DNA of 8,397 nt from Planctomycetota bacterium (GCA_013203365.1 JABMQG010000425.1:1-8397), one strand, 5' to 3'. Counted from the first letter of the stretch, positions 1-7,596 are shown. The notes: generated from the letters alone by a model not told the origin. Numbers and translations: made by a program.

Positions 1-82
1 CCGATTGCCGAATCCGGCCTCAACGCCAGCATCGGCCAAACCCGAAGACCGAAACGTCTTCTCTGGCGACCGAAATCCGAAA

Positions 83-97
83 AACCCAAGTTGGGTT
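83..97. repeat. 15-bp perfect palindrome AACCCAA-G-TTGGGTT
   Basis: Two 7-bp arms flank a single central G. The symmetry is typical of a dimeric regulator's operator, and the loop is too small for a stable RNA hairpin. No gene start lies close by, so a regulatory role is only a possibility. Confidence 0.35.
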
Positions 98-371
98 AGC
101 AAACCCATTTTCCCACCGGCCCACCGGCGCCGAGCCAAGGCAGGGCAATAATGGTATGTCCCGTAAATAGCAGGTGTTACGATGATTATTCGACCACAGC
201 CCACGTATCCGACCCCTCCGAAACCGGCTGTCCACGAAACTTTTTTTGCCAAACAAACCCATTTGTATGGGATCTGTTAGGTATCAACCGCCGCACGCCG
301 CCGGCAAGGAAACGCTCGCCCCAGAAACCGCCCAGCGCCAATCGGCAAGCGAAGGCCCACACGAGGCTAGC

Positions 372-390
372 CCGCGCCGTCGCGGTTTTT
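372..390 (+). terminator. Possible intrinsic terminator
   Basis: A 5-bp all-GC stem, CCGCG (372-376) and CGCGG (381-385), closes a CCGT loop and is followed directly by TTTTT, then CCTTT. The stem is short for an intrinsic terminator but purely G/C. It would end a plus-strand transcript coming from the left, although no gene is visible between 1 and 370. It also sits about 80 bp before the dehydrogenase start, so attenuation of that gene's transcript is another possibility. Confidence 0.35.
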
Positions 391-471
391 CCTTTGAGTT
401 CCAGGCCAGGGTCGTATTCTCTGTTGTATGATGGCATTGCTGTTAGGGGCTATTAAGGATGGAAACCTGAT

Positions 472-1638
472 ATGGCGACCAAGGAAATTCGAGTTGGCCT
501 TATTGGCTACGGGTTTATGGGCAAGGCCCATTCCAACGCTTACCGCAAGGTGAATCAGTTTTTCGACGTGGATTACAGGCCGGTCTTGAAGTGTCTATGC
601 GCCCGCACACCGGAGAAGGCCGGGGCCTTTGCCCAAAGGTGGGGATATGAATTCGTCGAAACGGACTGGCGAAAGTTGATTGCCCGCGACGACATCGATC
701 TCGTTGACATTGCTGTGCCGAACAATCTGCACAAGGACATCGCAGTGGCGGCCGCGGCTAGGGGGAAATGGGTGGTCTGCGAGAAACCCCTGGCAATGAA
801 CGCCGAGCAGGGTCGGCTGATGGTCGAGGCGGTGCAGAAGGCCGGCGTGCCCAATATGGTCTGGTTCAACTACCGCCGGGTGCCCGCCATCGCACTGGCC
901 CGGCAGATTATAGATGAGGGCCGCATCGGCAGGGCGTTTCATTACCGCGCCACCTACTTGCAGGACTGGACGATCAATGCGAACCTGCAGCAGGGCGGGC
1001 AGACATTGTGGCGGCTAGATGCCGCGGCCGCCGGCTCGGGTGTCACCGGCGACCTGCTGGCGCATTCCATCGACACCGCGATGTGGCTGAACGGCCCGAT
1101 TACAGAGGTTGCCGCAGCTACCGAAACGTTCGTGAAGGAACGCACCCACGCCGAAAGCGGAAAGATGCAGCCCGTCGGAATCGACGACGCCTGCATGTTC
1201 CTGGCCCGGTTTGAAAACGGGTCGATGGGCACGTTCGAGTCCACCCGATACGCGCGGGGTCGAAAGAACTCGAACACCTTCGAGCTGAACGGCTCGGACG
1301 GCTCGGTCCACTTCAATCTCGAAGACCCGCAATGGCTGGACTTCTTCGAATACGCACAGAAGCAATCGGGCATGAAGGTCGAGGACCACCTGGCCGGCTG
1401 GCGGCGGATACACGTTACCAACACGGAGCATCCGTATATGGATCACTGGTGGGTGCCGGGCTGTACGATCGGCTACGAGCATACATTCATCAACGCGCTG
1501 GCGGATTTCCTCAAGGGTGTCCAGACCGGCCAGGCCGCCCAGCCTGATTTTCAATCCGCGCTGCGAACGCAGTACGTGTGCGACACGGTCTTAAAGGCCG
1601 CCAGAAATCACACGTGGGAGCAGGTGCCTCAAGTTTGA
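472..1638 (+). CDS. Gfo/Idh/MocA family NAD(P)-dependent oxidoreductase
   Basis: This 388-residue cytoplasmic dehydrogenase probably oxidises or reduces a hydroxyl group on a sugar, inositol or sugar derivative with NAD(P). The N-terminal Rossmann domain begins with the dinucleotide motif GYGFMG (residues 12-17). The family's EKP motif is at 104-106, with K105 as the expected catalytic lysine. The C-terminal alpha/beta domain carries GDLLAHSID, giving D194, H198 and D201, the usual place of the catalytic histidine. Length is normal for the family (about 330-400). An in-frame TAA at 454-456 rules out a start further upstream, so ATG 472 is the first possible; a weak AAGGA lies at 455-459. It converges on the ThuA-domain gene, leaving 60 bp with no obvious terminator. 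Such genes are strongly expanded in Planctomycetota. The family is certain; the substrate cannot be read from the sequence. Confidence 0.95.
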   Translation: MATKEIRVGLIGYGFMGKAHSNAYRKVNQFFDVDYRPVLKCLCARTPEKAGAFAQRWGYEFVETDWRKLIARDDIDLVDIAVPNNLHKDIAVAAAARGKWVVCEKPLAMNAEQGRLMVEAVQKAGVPNMVWFNYRRVPAIALARQIIDEGRIGRAFHYRATYLQDWTINANLQQGGQTLWRLDAAAAGSGVTGDLLAHSIDTAMWLNGPITEVAAATETFVKERTHAESGKMQPVGIDDACMFLARFENGSMGTFESTRYARGRKNSNTFELNGSDGSVHFNLEDPQWLDFFEYAQKQSGMKVEDHLAGWRRIHVTNTEHPYMDHWWVPGCTIGYEHTFINALADFLKGVQTGQAAQPDFQSALRTQYVCDTVLKAARNHTWEQVPQV

Positions 1639-1698
1639 ACCGCTCGGACGGACGGCAGTTCAATCGCCTGCGCTTTACCACGGCGGAAGCCGAACTTC

Positions 1699-2391
1699 TC
1701 ACGCCAGCGTCACGTCGCCCGTCGCCGCCCATTCGCAGCCGCGTAGCAGGGCACGCTGAAACGCCTTGTTCTCGAAGGTATCCATGCCGCCGCCCGGCCA
1801 GACGTGCCCGAGTATGTTGTGATACACCCTGCCGGCGCCGTATTGGGTGACGACCATTGCGGGCTCGTCGTTTCCCGTCCCGCCGGATTCAGGACTGGAG
1901 TAGGCCGTGGCCAGCACCTGGTAGGGCACGCCATGCATGTGGACCAGCCGATGGTATAGCTCGTCCGGCAGCGTGAAATCGGCCAGCCCGCGTGTTATGG
2001 GGTGCTGGCGGTCGACTATCTTGACCTCGAATTCGTGGTAGTTGCCATGGCTGGTTCCATCTCGCCACAGCAGGGCGGCCATCTTCTCATATTCGACCCA
2101 ACCCTCGAATGCGTTGTCGGCTGCGTGCAGAACCACCAGGCCAGTTCCCTCTCTGACGGCATTCTCGAAATTGGCCCTGGCCACATCGGTCCACATAGGG
2201 CCGTTGTAGTCCGAAAACAGCAGCCGCCAGCCCTTGAGGCCCTTCGCGTCCGATAGCACCTCAGAGGGGTTTTCAGTCAGCGTGACGTCAAATCGGCCAC
2301 TGTCAGCCAGGAGGGCCTTGCAAAACGGCCCCGATCGTTTCCAGTCGTGGTTGTTCGCACCCGTCAGGAGCAATGTCTTGATCTTTTCCAT
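1699..2391 (-). CDS. ThuA-like domain protein
   Basis: This 230-residue protein has the ThuA (trehalose utilisation) fold, a relative of class I glutamine amidotransferases that lacks their catalytic cysteine. Family signatures are the start KTLLLTGANNHDW, LVVLHAADNAF near residues 85-95, the histidine-rich SHGNYHEFEVKI around 114-125, HPITRGL, DELYHRL and the C-terminal GRVYHNILGHVW. No signal peptide is seen, so it should be cytoplasmic. The start has a strong ribosome binding site, with AGGAAGGTGA just upstream on the minus strand (about 2395-2404). In rhizobia ThuA works with ThuB, a Gfo/Idh/MocA dehydrogenase, in forming 3-keto-disaccharides. The convergent neighbour here is of that dehydrogenase family, so a shared 3-keto-sugar pathway is a reasonable inference. 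The exact reaction is unknown. Planctomycete genomes often carry many copies of this domain. Confidence 0.92.
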   Translation of the reverse strand: MEKIKTLLLTGANNHDWKRSGPFCKALLADSGRFDVTLTENPSEVLSDAKGLKGWRLLFSDYNGPMWTDVARANFENAVREGTGLVVLHAADNAFEGWVEYEKMAALLWRDGTSHGNYHEFEVKIVDRQHPITRGLADFTLPDELYHRLVHMHGVPYQVLATAYSSPESGGTGNDEPAMVVTQYGAGRVYHNILGHVWPGGGMDTFENKAFQRALLRGCEWAATGDVTLA

Positions 2392-2568
2392 CGTTCACCT
2401 TCCTTTTCGCCTACCACGGTCTTGCCAGTGCCCATACCAATATGCCACAATCCTACACTTCGGTACTGCCCGGACAGCGATGCCTGGGCGGCTAGAGCGA
2501 TCCGGCAGTTGAAGAACGGGACTATTATCCCCGGAATCATCGCTGGCTGTTAGTGGTTTCTACTTGGC

Positions 2569-2574
2569 TATGCT
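2569..2574 (+). promoter_or_regulatory. Possible -10 box giving a near-leaderless transcript
   Basis: TATGCT lies 13 bases before the ATG of the 83-residue gene. Initiation at the usual distance would leave only about 5-8 untranslated bases, which fits the absence of any Shine-Dalgarno sequence before that ATG. No good -35 box is visible. Confidence 0.25.
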
Positions 2575-2587
2575 TTAGTTGTAACAG

Positions 2588-2839
2588 ATGGCCGTGAGCG
2601 ACGAAGACTACATCCTGGACGTCAACGGTGCGGCTGATCCGCACAAAGGGCCCACCGAGGCCAATGCAAAGCGTCGGCCGTTCATAAGCGTGTATTTTGA
2701 GTGCTGCAACGTTTACCAACGGATATACCGCAATGCCGCCGGCACGGCTTACGTGGGATGGTGTCCCAAGTGCTCACGTAAGGTTACAGCCACGATCGGC
2801 CCCGACGGGGTCGATGCTAGGTTCTTCCGAGCCAGCTAG
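2588..2839 (+). CDS. Small conserved-looking CC...CxxC zinc-ribbon-like protein
   Basis: This is an 83-residue hypothetical cytoplasmic protein. The acidic N-terminus (MAVSDEDYILDVNG) leads to a core with the adjacent pair C39-C40 in FECCNVYQRIYRN and the knuckle C59-P-K-C62 in GWCPKCSRKV, followed by TIGPDGVDARFF. Four cysteines in two pairs fit one structural zinc or another metal site. From memory, proteins with the CCxVYxRIYRN and CPxC pattern recur in planctomycetes, but I cannot confirm a named family. An in-frame TAA at 2582-2584 forces the start to ATG 2588 or GTG 2594. No Shine-Dalgarno sequence is seen, so translation may be leaderless. The gene lies 75 bp before the coupled trio and shares its strand; joint function is a guess. 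Function unknown. Confidence 0.8.
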   Translation: MAVSDEDYILDVNGAADPHKGPTEANAKRRPFISVYFECCNVYQRIYRNAAGTAYVGWCPKCSRKVTATIGPDGVDARFFRAS

Positions 2840-2841
2840 AG

Positions 2842-2870
2842 CAGTTTTTGTGCTTTTATGCTTTTATACT
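2842..2870 (+). promoter_or_regulatory. AT-rich promoter candidate for the three-gene operon
   Basis: The 75-bp gap before the trio begins with a T-rich stretch containing two tandem copies of TGCTTTTA followed by TATACT (2865-2870), a good -10 match. No convincing -35 box lies 16-18 bases upstream. A start near 2877 would give a leader of about 38 nt. The trio may instead be read through from the 83-residue gene. Confidence 0.3.
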
Positions 2871-2914
2871 TGTATGGCTACATCGGCTTGCGGCCAAACA
2901 ACGAGACATTGACA

Positions 2915-3421
2915 ATGGCGAAGGAATACAATATCTCGCACACCTCCGGCCTATGCGTCAACTGCCGCAAGCACCTGCAGGAAAACGACCAGTTCATGGC
3001 CGTGCTTGTCGAAGACGGGCAGGATTTCCAGCGGCAGGACTGGTGCCTGCCTTGCTGGCAGTCGGCCGATATAGGCGGGATCGCCAACGTCTTCGGGCAT
3101 TGGCAGACCAGGGTGCCGAGAAGGCAGGCGGAAAAGAAAACGTTCATCGACGACGAGATGCTGATAAACTTCTTCCAACGCCTTCAAGGCTCCACCGCCC
3201 CGGCCAGGGTCAACTTGCGGTTCGTGCTGACGCTTGTGCTGATGCGCAAAAAACTGCTGGTCTATGAGAGGGCGGTCAAGGACGCCGAAGGAAACGAAAC
3301 CTGGACCATGCGGCTGAAAAGCGACGGCGAACTGCACGAGGTGATCGACCCACGACTGGACGAGGAAAAAATCGCCGAGCTCAGTGGGCAGTTGAGCGAG
3401 ATATTGCAGGGGCATCTATGA
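2915..3421 (+). CDS. CxxC...CxxC zinc-ribbon-like protein, first gene of coupled trio
   Basis: This is a 168-residue protein of unknown function with no signal peptide. The N-terminal third holds two cysteine pairs, C14-V-N-C17 and C44-L-P-C47, the usual layout of a zinc ribbon or treble clef. The middle (about 77-120) is predicted helical and includes LRFVLTLVLMRKKLLVYERA, a hydrophobic then basic helix. Next comes a stretch with alternating polar and hydrophobic residues (EGNETWTMRLKSDGELHEV), and the protein ends in an acidic helix (about 148-167). The start is placed at ATG 2915; an in-frame ATG at 2858 would add an AT-rich leader unlike the rest of the protein. The stop overlaps the lipoprotein start by 4 bp (ATGA), which suggests translational coupling. 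Role inferred only from context: a cytosolic partner or regulator of the two envelope proteins that follow. Confidence 0.85.
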   Translation: MAKEYNISHTSGLCVNCRKHLQENDQFMAVLVEDGQDFQRQDWCLPCWQSADIGGIANVFGHWQTRVPRRQAEKKTFIDDEMLINFFQRLQGSTAPARVNLRFVLTLVLMRKKLLVYERAVKDAEGNETWTMRLKSDGELHEVIDPRLDEEKIAELSGQLSEILQGHL

Positions 3422-4368
3422 GAACGGACAAACGGTTTGTGTCGATCCTGCTGCTGTCGGCGGCGGCTATTGCAGGCTGCCAGCCAAAGGTGCCTGCCGA
3501 GTTGTGCACCCGCGAGCAGTTGATCGACCAATACAACACCAACGCCGATAAGGTCCCCGAGTTGTGGGCGGTGGCCGACGTAGAGATTTGCCTGACCACC
3601 GAGATGGGCGGGAAGAAGTATCGGCTGCCCGACGGCCGGCTGCTGGTGAAGAAGCACCCCGACAGGCCCTTCGGCCCGCATGATTTCATGCTCCGAGGCA
3701 AGGCGGTGGGCCGCGAGTTCTTTCGTCTGGGCATTGACGCACGGGCCGGGGAGTACTACTTTTGGCTCGACGCTTCCGACGGCGGCGACAATGAAAATGA
3801 AAACGCCTTCGCCAGATGGGGCCGAATCGACGAGCTGAACCGGATGGGTTATGAGACGCTGCCGATCGATCCGACGCAGTTACTCAACGTGCTGGGGATT
3901 GTGCCCTGGCCGTGGGATGCTAATCGGCCCTGGCAGGTGGTCTATACGCCGATACTCCAACCGTGCGTGTACGACCTGCTTTTCGCGGATGTCGCCGCCG
4001 GCGCGGACGGACCGTTTGCACGCAGCAGGGTCTGGCTGGACCGTTACGAGGGCCCGCATCGGCCGCTACGCATGTGGCTGTACGACCGCCAAGGCCGATA
4101 CGCCATGGAAGCGGAACTGCGACAATTCCGAACGATCGAAACCGGCGACGACAAGGCCAGTTGGCCGGTCATGCCGACCGATATTCTGATACGATGGCCC
4201 TTCTCCGACACCATCGGCTCCATTCGTCTGCGGATCAGCGGACAGACGGTAACAAAAAGCACCGCTGAGGCCGCGTTTCGCAAGGAGATTCCTCCACACA
4301 TCCGCGATGCACGCCAATTGGGGCCTGCATCCGGAGGCGGCGCAGACCAAATGGAGGGTGAGCGTTAG
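3418..4368 (+). CDS. LolA/LolB-like lipoprotein, second gene of coupled trio
   Basis: This 316-residue exported lipoprotein has a type II signal peptide: basic MRTDKR, a hydrophobic stretch (7-19) and the lipobox IAGC with the lipidated cysteine at position 21. The mature part reads as alternating beta strands: VADVEICLTTEMGG, LPDGRLLVKKHP, FMLRGKAVGREFFRLGID, EYYFWLDAS, then SRVWLDRY and PLRMWLYDRQGRYAMEAELRQF and finally DILIRWPFSDTIGSIRLRI. That order (coating strands, a W-containing strand, a D-x-x-G turn) resembles the half-barrel fold of LolA/LolB-type carriers. This is a judgement from pattern, not a search. It overlaps the preceding gene by 4 bp and the next by 1 bp; AGGGG lies about 8 bases before its ATG. 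Possible roles are binding a lipid or hydrophobic ligand at the envelope, or serving as the extracytoplasmic partner of the RDD protein. The lipoprotein call is firm; the fold is tentative. Confidence 0.85.
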   Translation: MRTDKRFVSILLLSAAAIAGCQPKVPAELCTREQLIDQYNTNADKVPELWAVADVEICLTTEMGGKKYRLPDGRLLVKKHPDRPFGPHDFMLRGKAVGREFFRLGIDARAGEYYFWLDASDGGDNENENAFARWGRIDELNRMGYETLPIDPTQLLNVLGIVPWPWDANRPWQVVYTPILQPCVYDLLFADVAAGADGPFARSRVWLDRYEGPHRPLRMWLYDRQGRYAMEAELRQFRTIETGDDKASWPVMPTDILIRWPFSDTIGSIRLRISGQTVTKSTAEAAFRKEIPPHIRDARQLGPASGGGADQMEGER

Positions 4369-6101
4369 TGAACGCGCCGACTTTCAGCCAAAACTTATTA
4401 AGGGTCCATGTTGATACCGAAGTGCAGCCAAGCGATCAGCGTGTCTGCCCGCCGGTGCGGCACAGGCCGCGCTGGCTGGCGGGGCGCTTCGCCTGCGGCT
4501 GGGCGATAATCGTCATCTTGTTCCTGGCGATCCCTCTGGCGGCGGGAGAGTTGGCGGGGTTTCTGGCCGGTGATAAGGACGTGCTCTGGCTGGCCGCATA
4601 TGCCGACAATGGCGGTGAAGGGCTGACCCGCATATCCGCACGAACAGCCGGCCGCTGGCAGGATGTAGCCGAGGGCGCCGGCCGGCCGAGCGCGGCCTGT
4701 GCCGTCGGCAGGCAACTTCACGTGTTCTACCTCGGCGGCGGGTACCGCCTGTACAACGGCGATACGCGTGGCAGCCGACAAGGCAACTGGCCGATCCACT
4801 GGCAGGGCCGCCGGGTACTTGCCGCATGCCGAGGCCCGGGTGGCTCTGACGGGGCGGCCTTTTACATAATCTTGTCACCGCCGGGCCCAGCAGGACGGGC
4901 CTCCGGGCCTGAGTCGGCCACCGCGACCGCCATGCCGAACGAGATGGCTTCTGCGGCCGAGGTCTTCGCCTGCCGGGGTGGGCTGTGGGAGGCGGTCTCT
5001 GCACTGCCGTCTTGGCGCCTACCGCCAAATGCTGAATTCCTCTTGGCTGCAAGGGACAGCCGATTGTACGTGATGGCTTGCACGGCAGACGGGCTACCCG
5101 TGGGATTTGCACGCATGGACGACCTGCAGCAGTGGGAATCACTGACCATCCCTCCCTGGAGCAGTGAGTACGGGTCGATACGATGGCTCCTGGCGACCGG
5201 CGGAGAACTCCTGCTGGCCGGAACGGCCAAACGGGCCGAAGAGACTGTGCCGTGGCTGAGGATGATGGCGAATGAGCCGGCTGGGGTCGATGAGCCCAGG
5301 TGGATTAGTCTGGCTGACCAGCCGCTGACGCTGACCGGTGAGGCGGCGGTTTGCCTGACGCAGTTTGCCGATAAGTTGGCCATTGCCTACAGCACCGGCA
5401 GCGACACAACCTGGCAAGTGGGTATGGTCGAACCGACCGGCGCCGCCTACAACGTGGGGGCGGTCTCCGCCGAGCAGGACGACAACGTGGCGCACAATCC
5501 GCTGCTGCAATGGCTGCCTGTAGGGCTGACGGTGGCGATGATGCTGGCACTTATGCATCGCCAACGGCAAAGTCCCGCCTTATTGGTGCAGTTGCCAGCG
5601 AATATGGCCCCGGCAATGTGGTGGAAACGGATCGTTGCATACGTCATCGATATAACGCCTTGGTCCCTTGTGGCGATGGCCGCCACGGGTGTGAGCCCCG
5701 AGCAGTACAACAAGGCTCTCGAGCGGCTAGTGGCCTGGGAAAAGCCGAATATGTCGCCTACGGTTGGCCTGGTGGCGATCGGCATGTACCTGGCCTACTC
5801 AGTCGTGATGGAAAAGAGCTTCGGCGCCACCATCGGAAAGATGGTCTTCCGCATGCGCGTCGTCGGCCCCGACGGTAGTGCACCGTCACTGGGTGCGATC
5901 ATACTCAGAAACCTCTGCAAACCGGTGGAACTGATTACGCCGATGGTTTTTGTATTCGTGGTTTGGCCGATTTTTAGCCGATACCGCCAGCGGGTCGGCG
6001 ACATAGTGGCCTGCACCTTCGTAGTCAGCCAACACGGCAAGGTCAACTCGGGCGAAAGCGATCGGCCGAGCGAACAGGACGGCATGGGTGACGGGGAATG
6101 A
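4368..6101 (+). CDS. RDD family membrane protein with extracytoplasmic propeller-like domain
   Basis: This 577-residue protein starts at GTG 4368, sharing one base with the lipoprotein stop (TAGTG); GGAGG at 4353-4357 supports that start. A hydrophobic segment at about 43-62 acts as signal anchor. Residues 63-375 form a large, probably extracytoplasmic region with four similar units built on W-x-x-[LV] (GRWQDV, GLWEAV, QQWESL, PRWISL), each followed by strand-like stretches such as LHVFYLGG or LLLAGTAK; this suggests a beta-propeller-like sensor. A second membrane segment lies at 378-395. The RDD domain occupies about 415-555, with the namesake R421, D428 and D545, membrane segments near 421-440, 464-482 and 521-538, and the GKMVFRMRVVGPDG motif. 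The C-terminal tail is polar. RDD proteins are poorly characterised; transport or envelope-stress roles have been proposed for some. The large fused region is unusual, since many RDD proteins are little more than the domain. Ligand unknown. Confidence 0.88.
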   Translation: MNAPTFSQNLLRVHVDTEVQPSDQRVCPPVRHRPRWLAGRFACGWAIIVILFLAIPLAAGELAGFLAGDKDVLWLAAYADNGGEGLTRISARTAGRWQDVAEGAGRPSAACAVGRQLHVFYLGGGYRLYNGDTRGSRQGNWPIHWQGRRVLAACRGPGGSDGAAFYIILSPPGPAGRASGPESATATAMPNEMASAAEVFACRGGLWEAVSALPSWRLPPNAEFLLAARDSRLYVMACTADGLPVGFARMDDLQQWESLTIPPWSSEYGSIRWLLATGGELLLAGTAKRAEETVPWLRMMANEPAGVDEPRWISLADQPLTLTGEAAVCLTQFADKLAIAYSTGSDTTWQVGMVEPTGAAYNVGAVSAEQDDNVAHNPLLQWLPVGLTVAMMLALMHRQRQSPALLVQLPANMAPAMWWKRIVAYVIDITPWSLVAMAATGVSPEQYNKALERLVAWEKPNMSPTVGLVAIGMYLAYSVVMEKSFGATIGKMVFRMRVVGPDGSAPSLGAIILRNLCKPVELITPMVFVFVVWPIFSRYRQRVGDIVACTFVVSQHGKVNSGESDRPSEQDGMGDGE

Positions 6102-6198
6102 GCCGCCACCCGTTCAGTATAGTGTCACTAGTATAGAGCACTTTAACACCACGCCGTCACTTCGTTCCGGCCCCTGCCTCCTCACGTTGTTTTCAGAA

Positions 6199-7563
6199 TC
6201 AGGCTTGGCGCAGGCCCAGGCGGTCGAAGGTCTTGCGGGTGAGGCGGGCGTTGTTTCTGTAGGACAGGTTGGTCACCAAGGAAATGATCGGGCGCCGCCG
6301 TCTCAGAAGGCTGTTGGAGACTCGGCGGAAGATGTGCCAGAGCGAGTAGAAACGGCGGTCGCAGGAGTCCATCTCTTCGACTATGCGGGCCCAGGAGAAG
6401 TGTTTGTAGTGGGCCGTGGGAAATCCCAGCGTATAGTATTGCCAGTCGCGTGGGAAGTCGGCCGCGGCGATGCGGTTCTCTGATTTCATCCGATCCCACA
6501 GCCTGGTGCCGGGCAGTGGCGTGAGGAACAAGGCGTTGAGGATGTCCACGCCGTAGCTGCGGGCGGCGTTGGCGATTCGCCTGCCGATGCCGGGCTCGTC
6601 GGCGTCCAAGCCCATGATGAACGAGCCGACGACGAGTATATTGTGCCGTTGGATTCGCCGGACTGATGCCCGGAAGTCGCGATTCTTCAGCAGATTGAAT
6701 TTCTTGCCCACCTCGGCCAGGCCCTCAGCGGTGGGGGACTCAAAGCCGATGAACACGCCCCGGCAGCCGGCACGCACGGCCAGCGCGAGTAGCTCTTCAT
6801 CGTCGGCTATGTTGACGGTTGCCTGTGCGATCCACTGCTTATCCAAATGGGCGTCGATCATGGCACGGAACAGGTCCTTTGCCCGCGCGATGTGCGATCG
6901 GCTGGTGCCGATGAGATTGTCGTCCACCACCAGGACGCGTTTTTCCCGGATGGATCGCATTTCCCGTATGACGTTGTCGATTGGCCGATGGCGGTACTGT
7001 TTGCCGTTGAAGGCCGAGACGCTGCAGAAGCTGCAGTCAAGCGGGCAGCCGCGCGTGGTCTGGATGGAGCCGAAGGCATAGCCCTCGTTGAGCAGATCGT
7101 GCCTGGCCGGCGGCACGTCGGCAAGGTCCACATGCTCGCCGGCGTAGATTGGCTGCAACCTTCCGTGTTGAACGTCCCCGAGGACATTGGCCCAGACGCT
7201 CTCGGCCTCTCCGGTTACCACCGAATCGACGTGCTCGATCGCCTCCGCACAGCAGGTTGAGGCATGTATTCCGCCCATGACTACGCTGACCCCTCGCTGG
7301 CGAAACTGGGCCGCCAACTCATAGGCGCGGTTGGCTTGGGATGTAAAGGCTGTAATACCAACGAGATCGGGCTTAGGCATGGCGGCGTAATCGCGAAGGC
7401 CGAGATTCTCGTCAATGACCGTGATTTCCCACTCAGGCGGTGTCAGGGCGGCCAGGACCAGCAGGCCAAGGGGCTTCCAGACGCGGTAGTGGTTCCATCG
7501 GCTGGCCTTGACATTGAGGAGGCTTACCAGCGGGTTGAACGGGTTGATAAGGTAAAGCCGCAT
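6199..7563 (-). CDS. B12-binding domain radical SAM protein
   Basis: This is a 454-residue cobalamin-dependent-type radical SAM enzyme. Residues 1-140 form the B12-binding Rossmann-like domain (DLVGITAFTSQANRA, VVMGGIHAS at about 94-102, VVTGEAE at 115-121); as in many members, the DxHxxG cobalamin-ligand motif is missing. The radical SAM core starts near 165 with RGCPLDCSFC, giving the iron-sulfur ligands C173, C177 and C180. It continues through VVDDNLIGT, GVFIGFES and FIMGLDADEP, then the LTPLPGTRLWDRM block near 347-359. The C-terminus (about 365-450) is basic and resembles the DUF4070-type tail found in HpnJ/BchE-like relatives. Members methylate or rearrange unreactive carbons in lipids, pigments and natural products; the substrate here is unknown. 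The start at 7563 has only a weak GGA upstream. It lies downstream of the cold-shock gene's terminator, and its 3' end faces the RDD gene across 97 bp without a visible terminator. Confidence 0.93.
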   Translation of the reverse strand: MRLYLINPFNPLVSLLNVKASRWNHYRVWKPLGLLVLAALTPPEWEITVIDENLGLRDYAAMPKPDLVGITAFTSQANRAYELAAQFRQRGVSVVMGGIHASTCCAEAIEHVDSVVTGEAESVWANVLGDVQHGRLQPIYAGEHVDLADVPPARHDLLNEGYAFGSIQTTRGCPLDCSFCSVSAFNGKQYRHRPIDNVIREMRSIREKRVLVVDDNLIGTSRSHIARAKDLFRAMIDAHLDKQWIAQATVNIADDEELLALAVRAGCRGVFIGFESPTAEGLAEVGKKFNLLKNRDFRASVRRIQRHNILVVGSFIMGLDADEPGIGRRIANAARSYGVDILNALFLTPLPGTRLWDRMKSENRIAAADFPRDWQYYTLGFPTAHYKHFSWARIVEEMDSCDRRFYSLWHIFRRVSNSLLRRRRPIISLVTNLSYRNNARLTRKTFDRLGLRQA

Positions 7564-7596
7564 AGTTTTTCCAACCAGGCAATACGGTGGGGGAGT

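Larger units (their letters stand above)
1..471. other. Intergenic region without a convincing gene
   Basis: No open frame here has recognisable domains, a good ribosome binding site or the G/C-ended codon pattern of the real genes. Visible items are a 15-bp palindrome (83-97), an 11-bp exact direct repeat CAAACCCATTT at 100-110 and 254-264, a small hairpin with 5-bp arms CCCAT/ATGGG (258-271), an 8-bp tandem repeat CCACCGGC around 113-129, and a GC hairpin followed by a T tract (372-390). The last 80 bases presumably hold the promoter of the dehydrogenase gene; TATGAT at 427-432 is a possible -10 box, but no matching -35 box is convincing. The region may include the end of an upstream transcript, a small RNA, or decayed sequence; nothing seen decides between these. 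Confidence 0.55.

Noticed and set aside
20..262. 80-residue open frame on the minus strand
   Set aside because: No domain, no ribosome binding site and odd composition; it looks like chance reading in intergenic DNA.
1015..1554. 179-residue minus-strand open frame
   Set aside because: Entirely antisense to the dehydrogenase, whose motifs are unambiguous; typical of GC-rich DNA.
2858..2914. Upstream extension of the zinc-ribbon-like gene to ATG 2858
   Set aside because: The extra residues come from an AT-rich promoter-like stretch and differ in codon use; ATG 2915 is the better start.
6116..6136. Palindrome TAGTGTCACTA (6120-6130) flanked by two AGTATAG copies, considered as a terminator between convergent genes
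   Set aside because: The arms are only 5 bp with a single central base and no T tract, so it cannot work as an intrinsic terminator.
6088..6483. 131-residue plus-strand open frame after the RDD gene
   Set aside because: Overlaps the C-terminal coding part of the radical SAM gene on the other strand and shows no family features.
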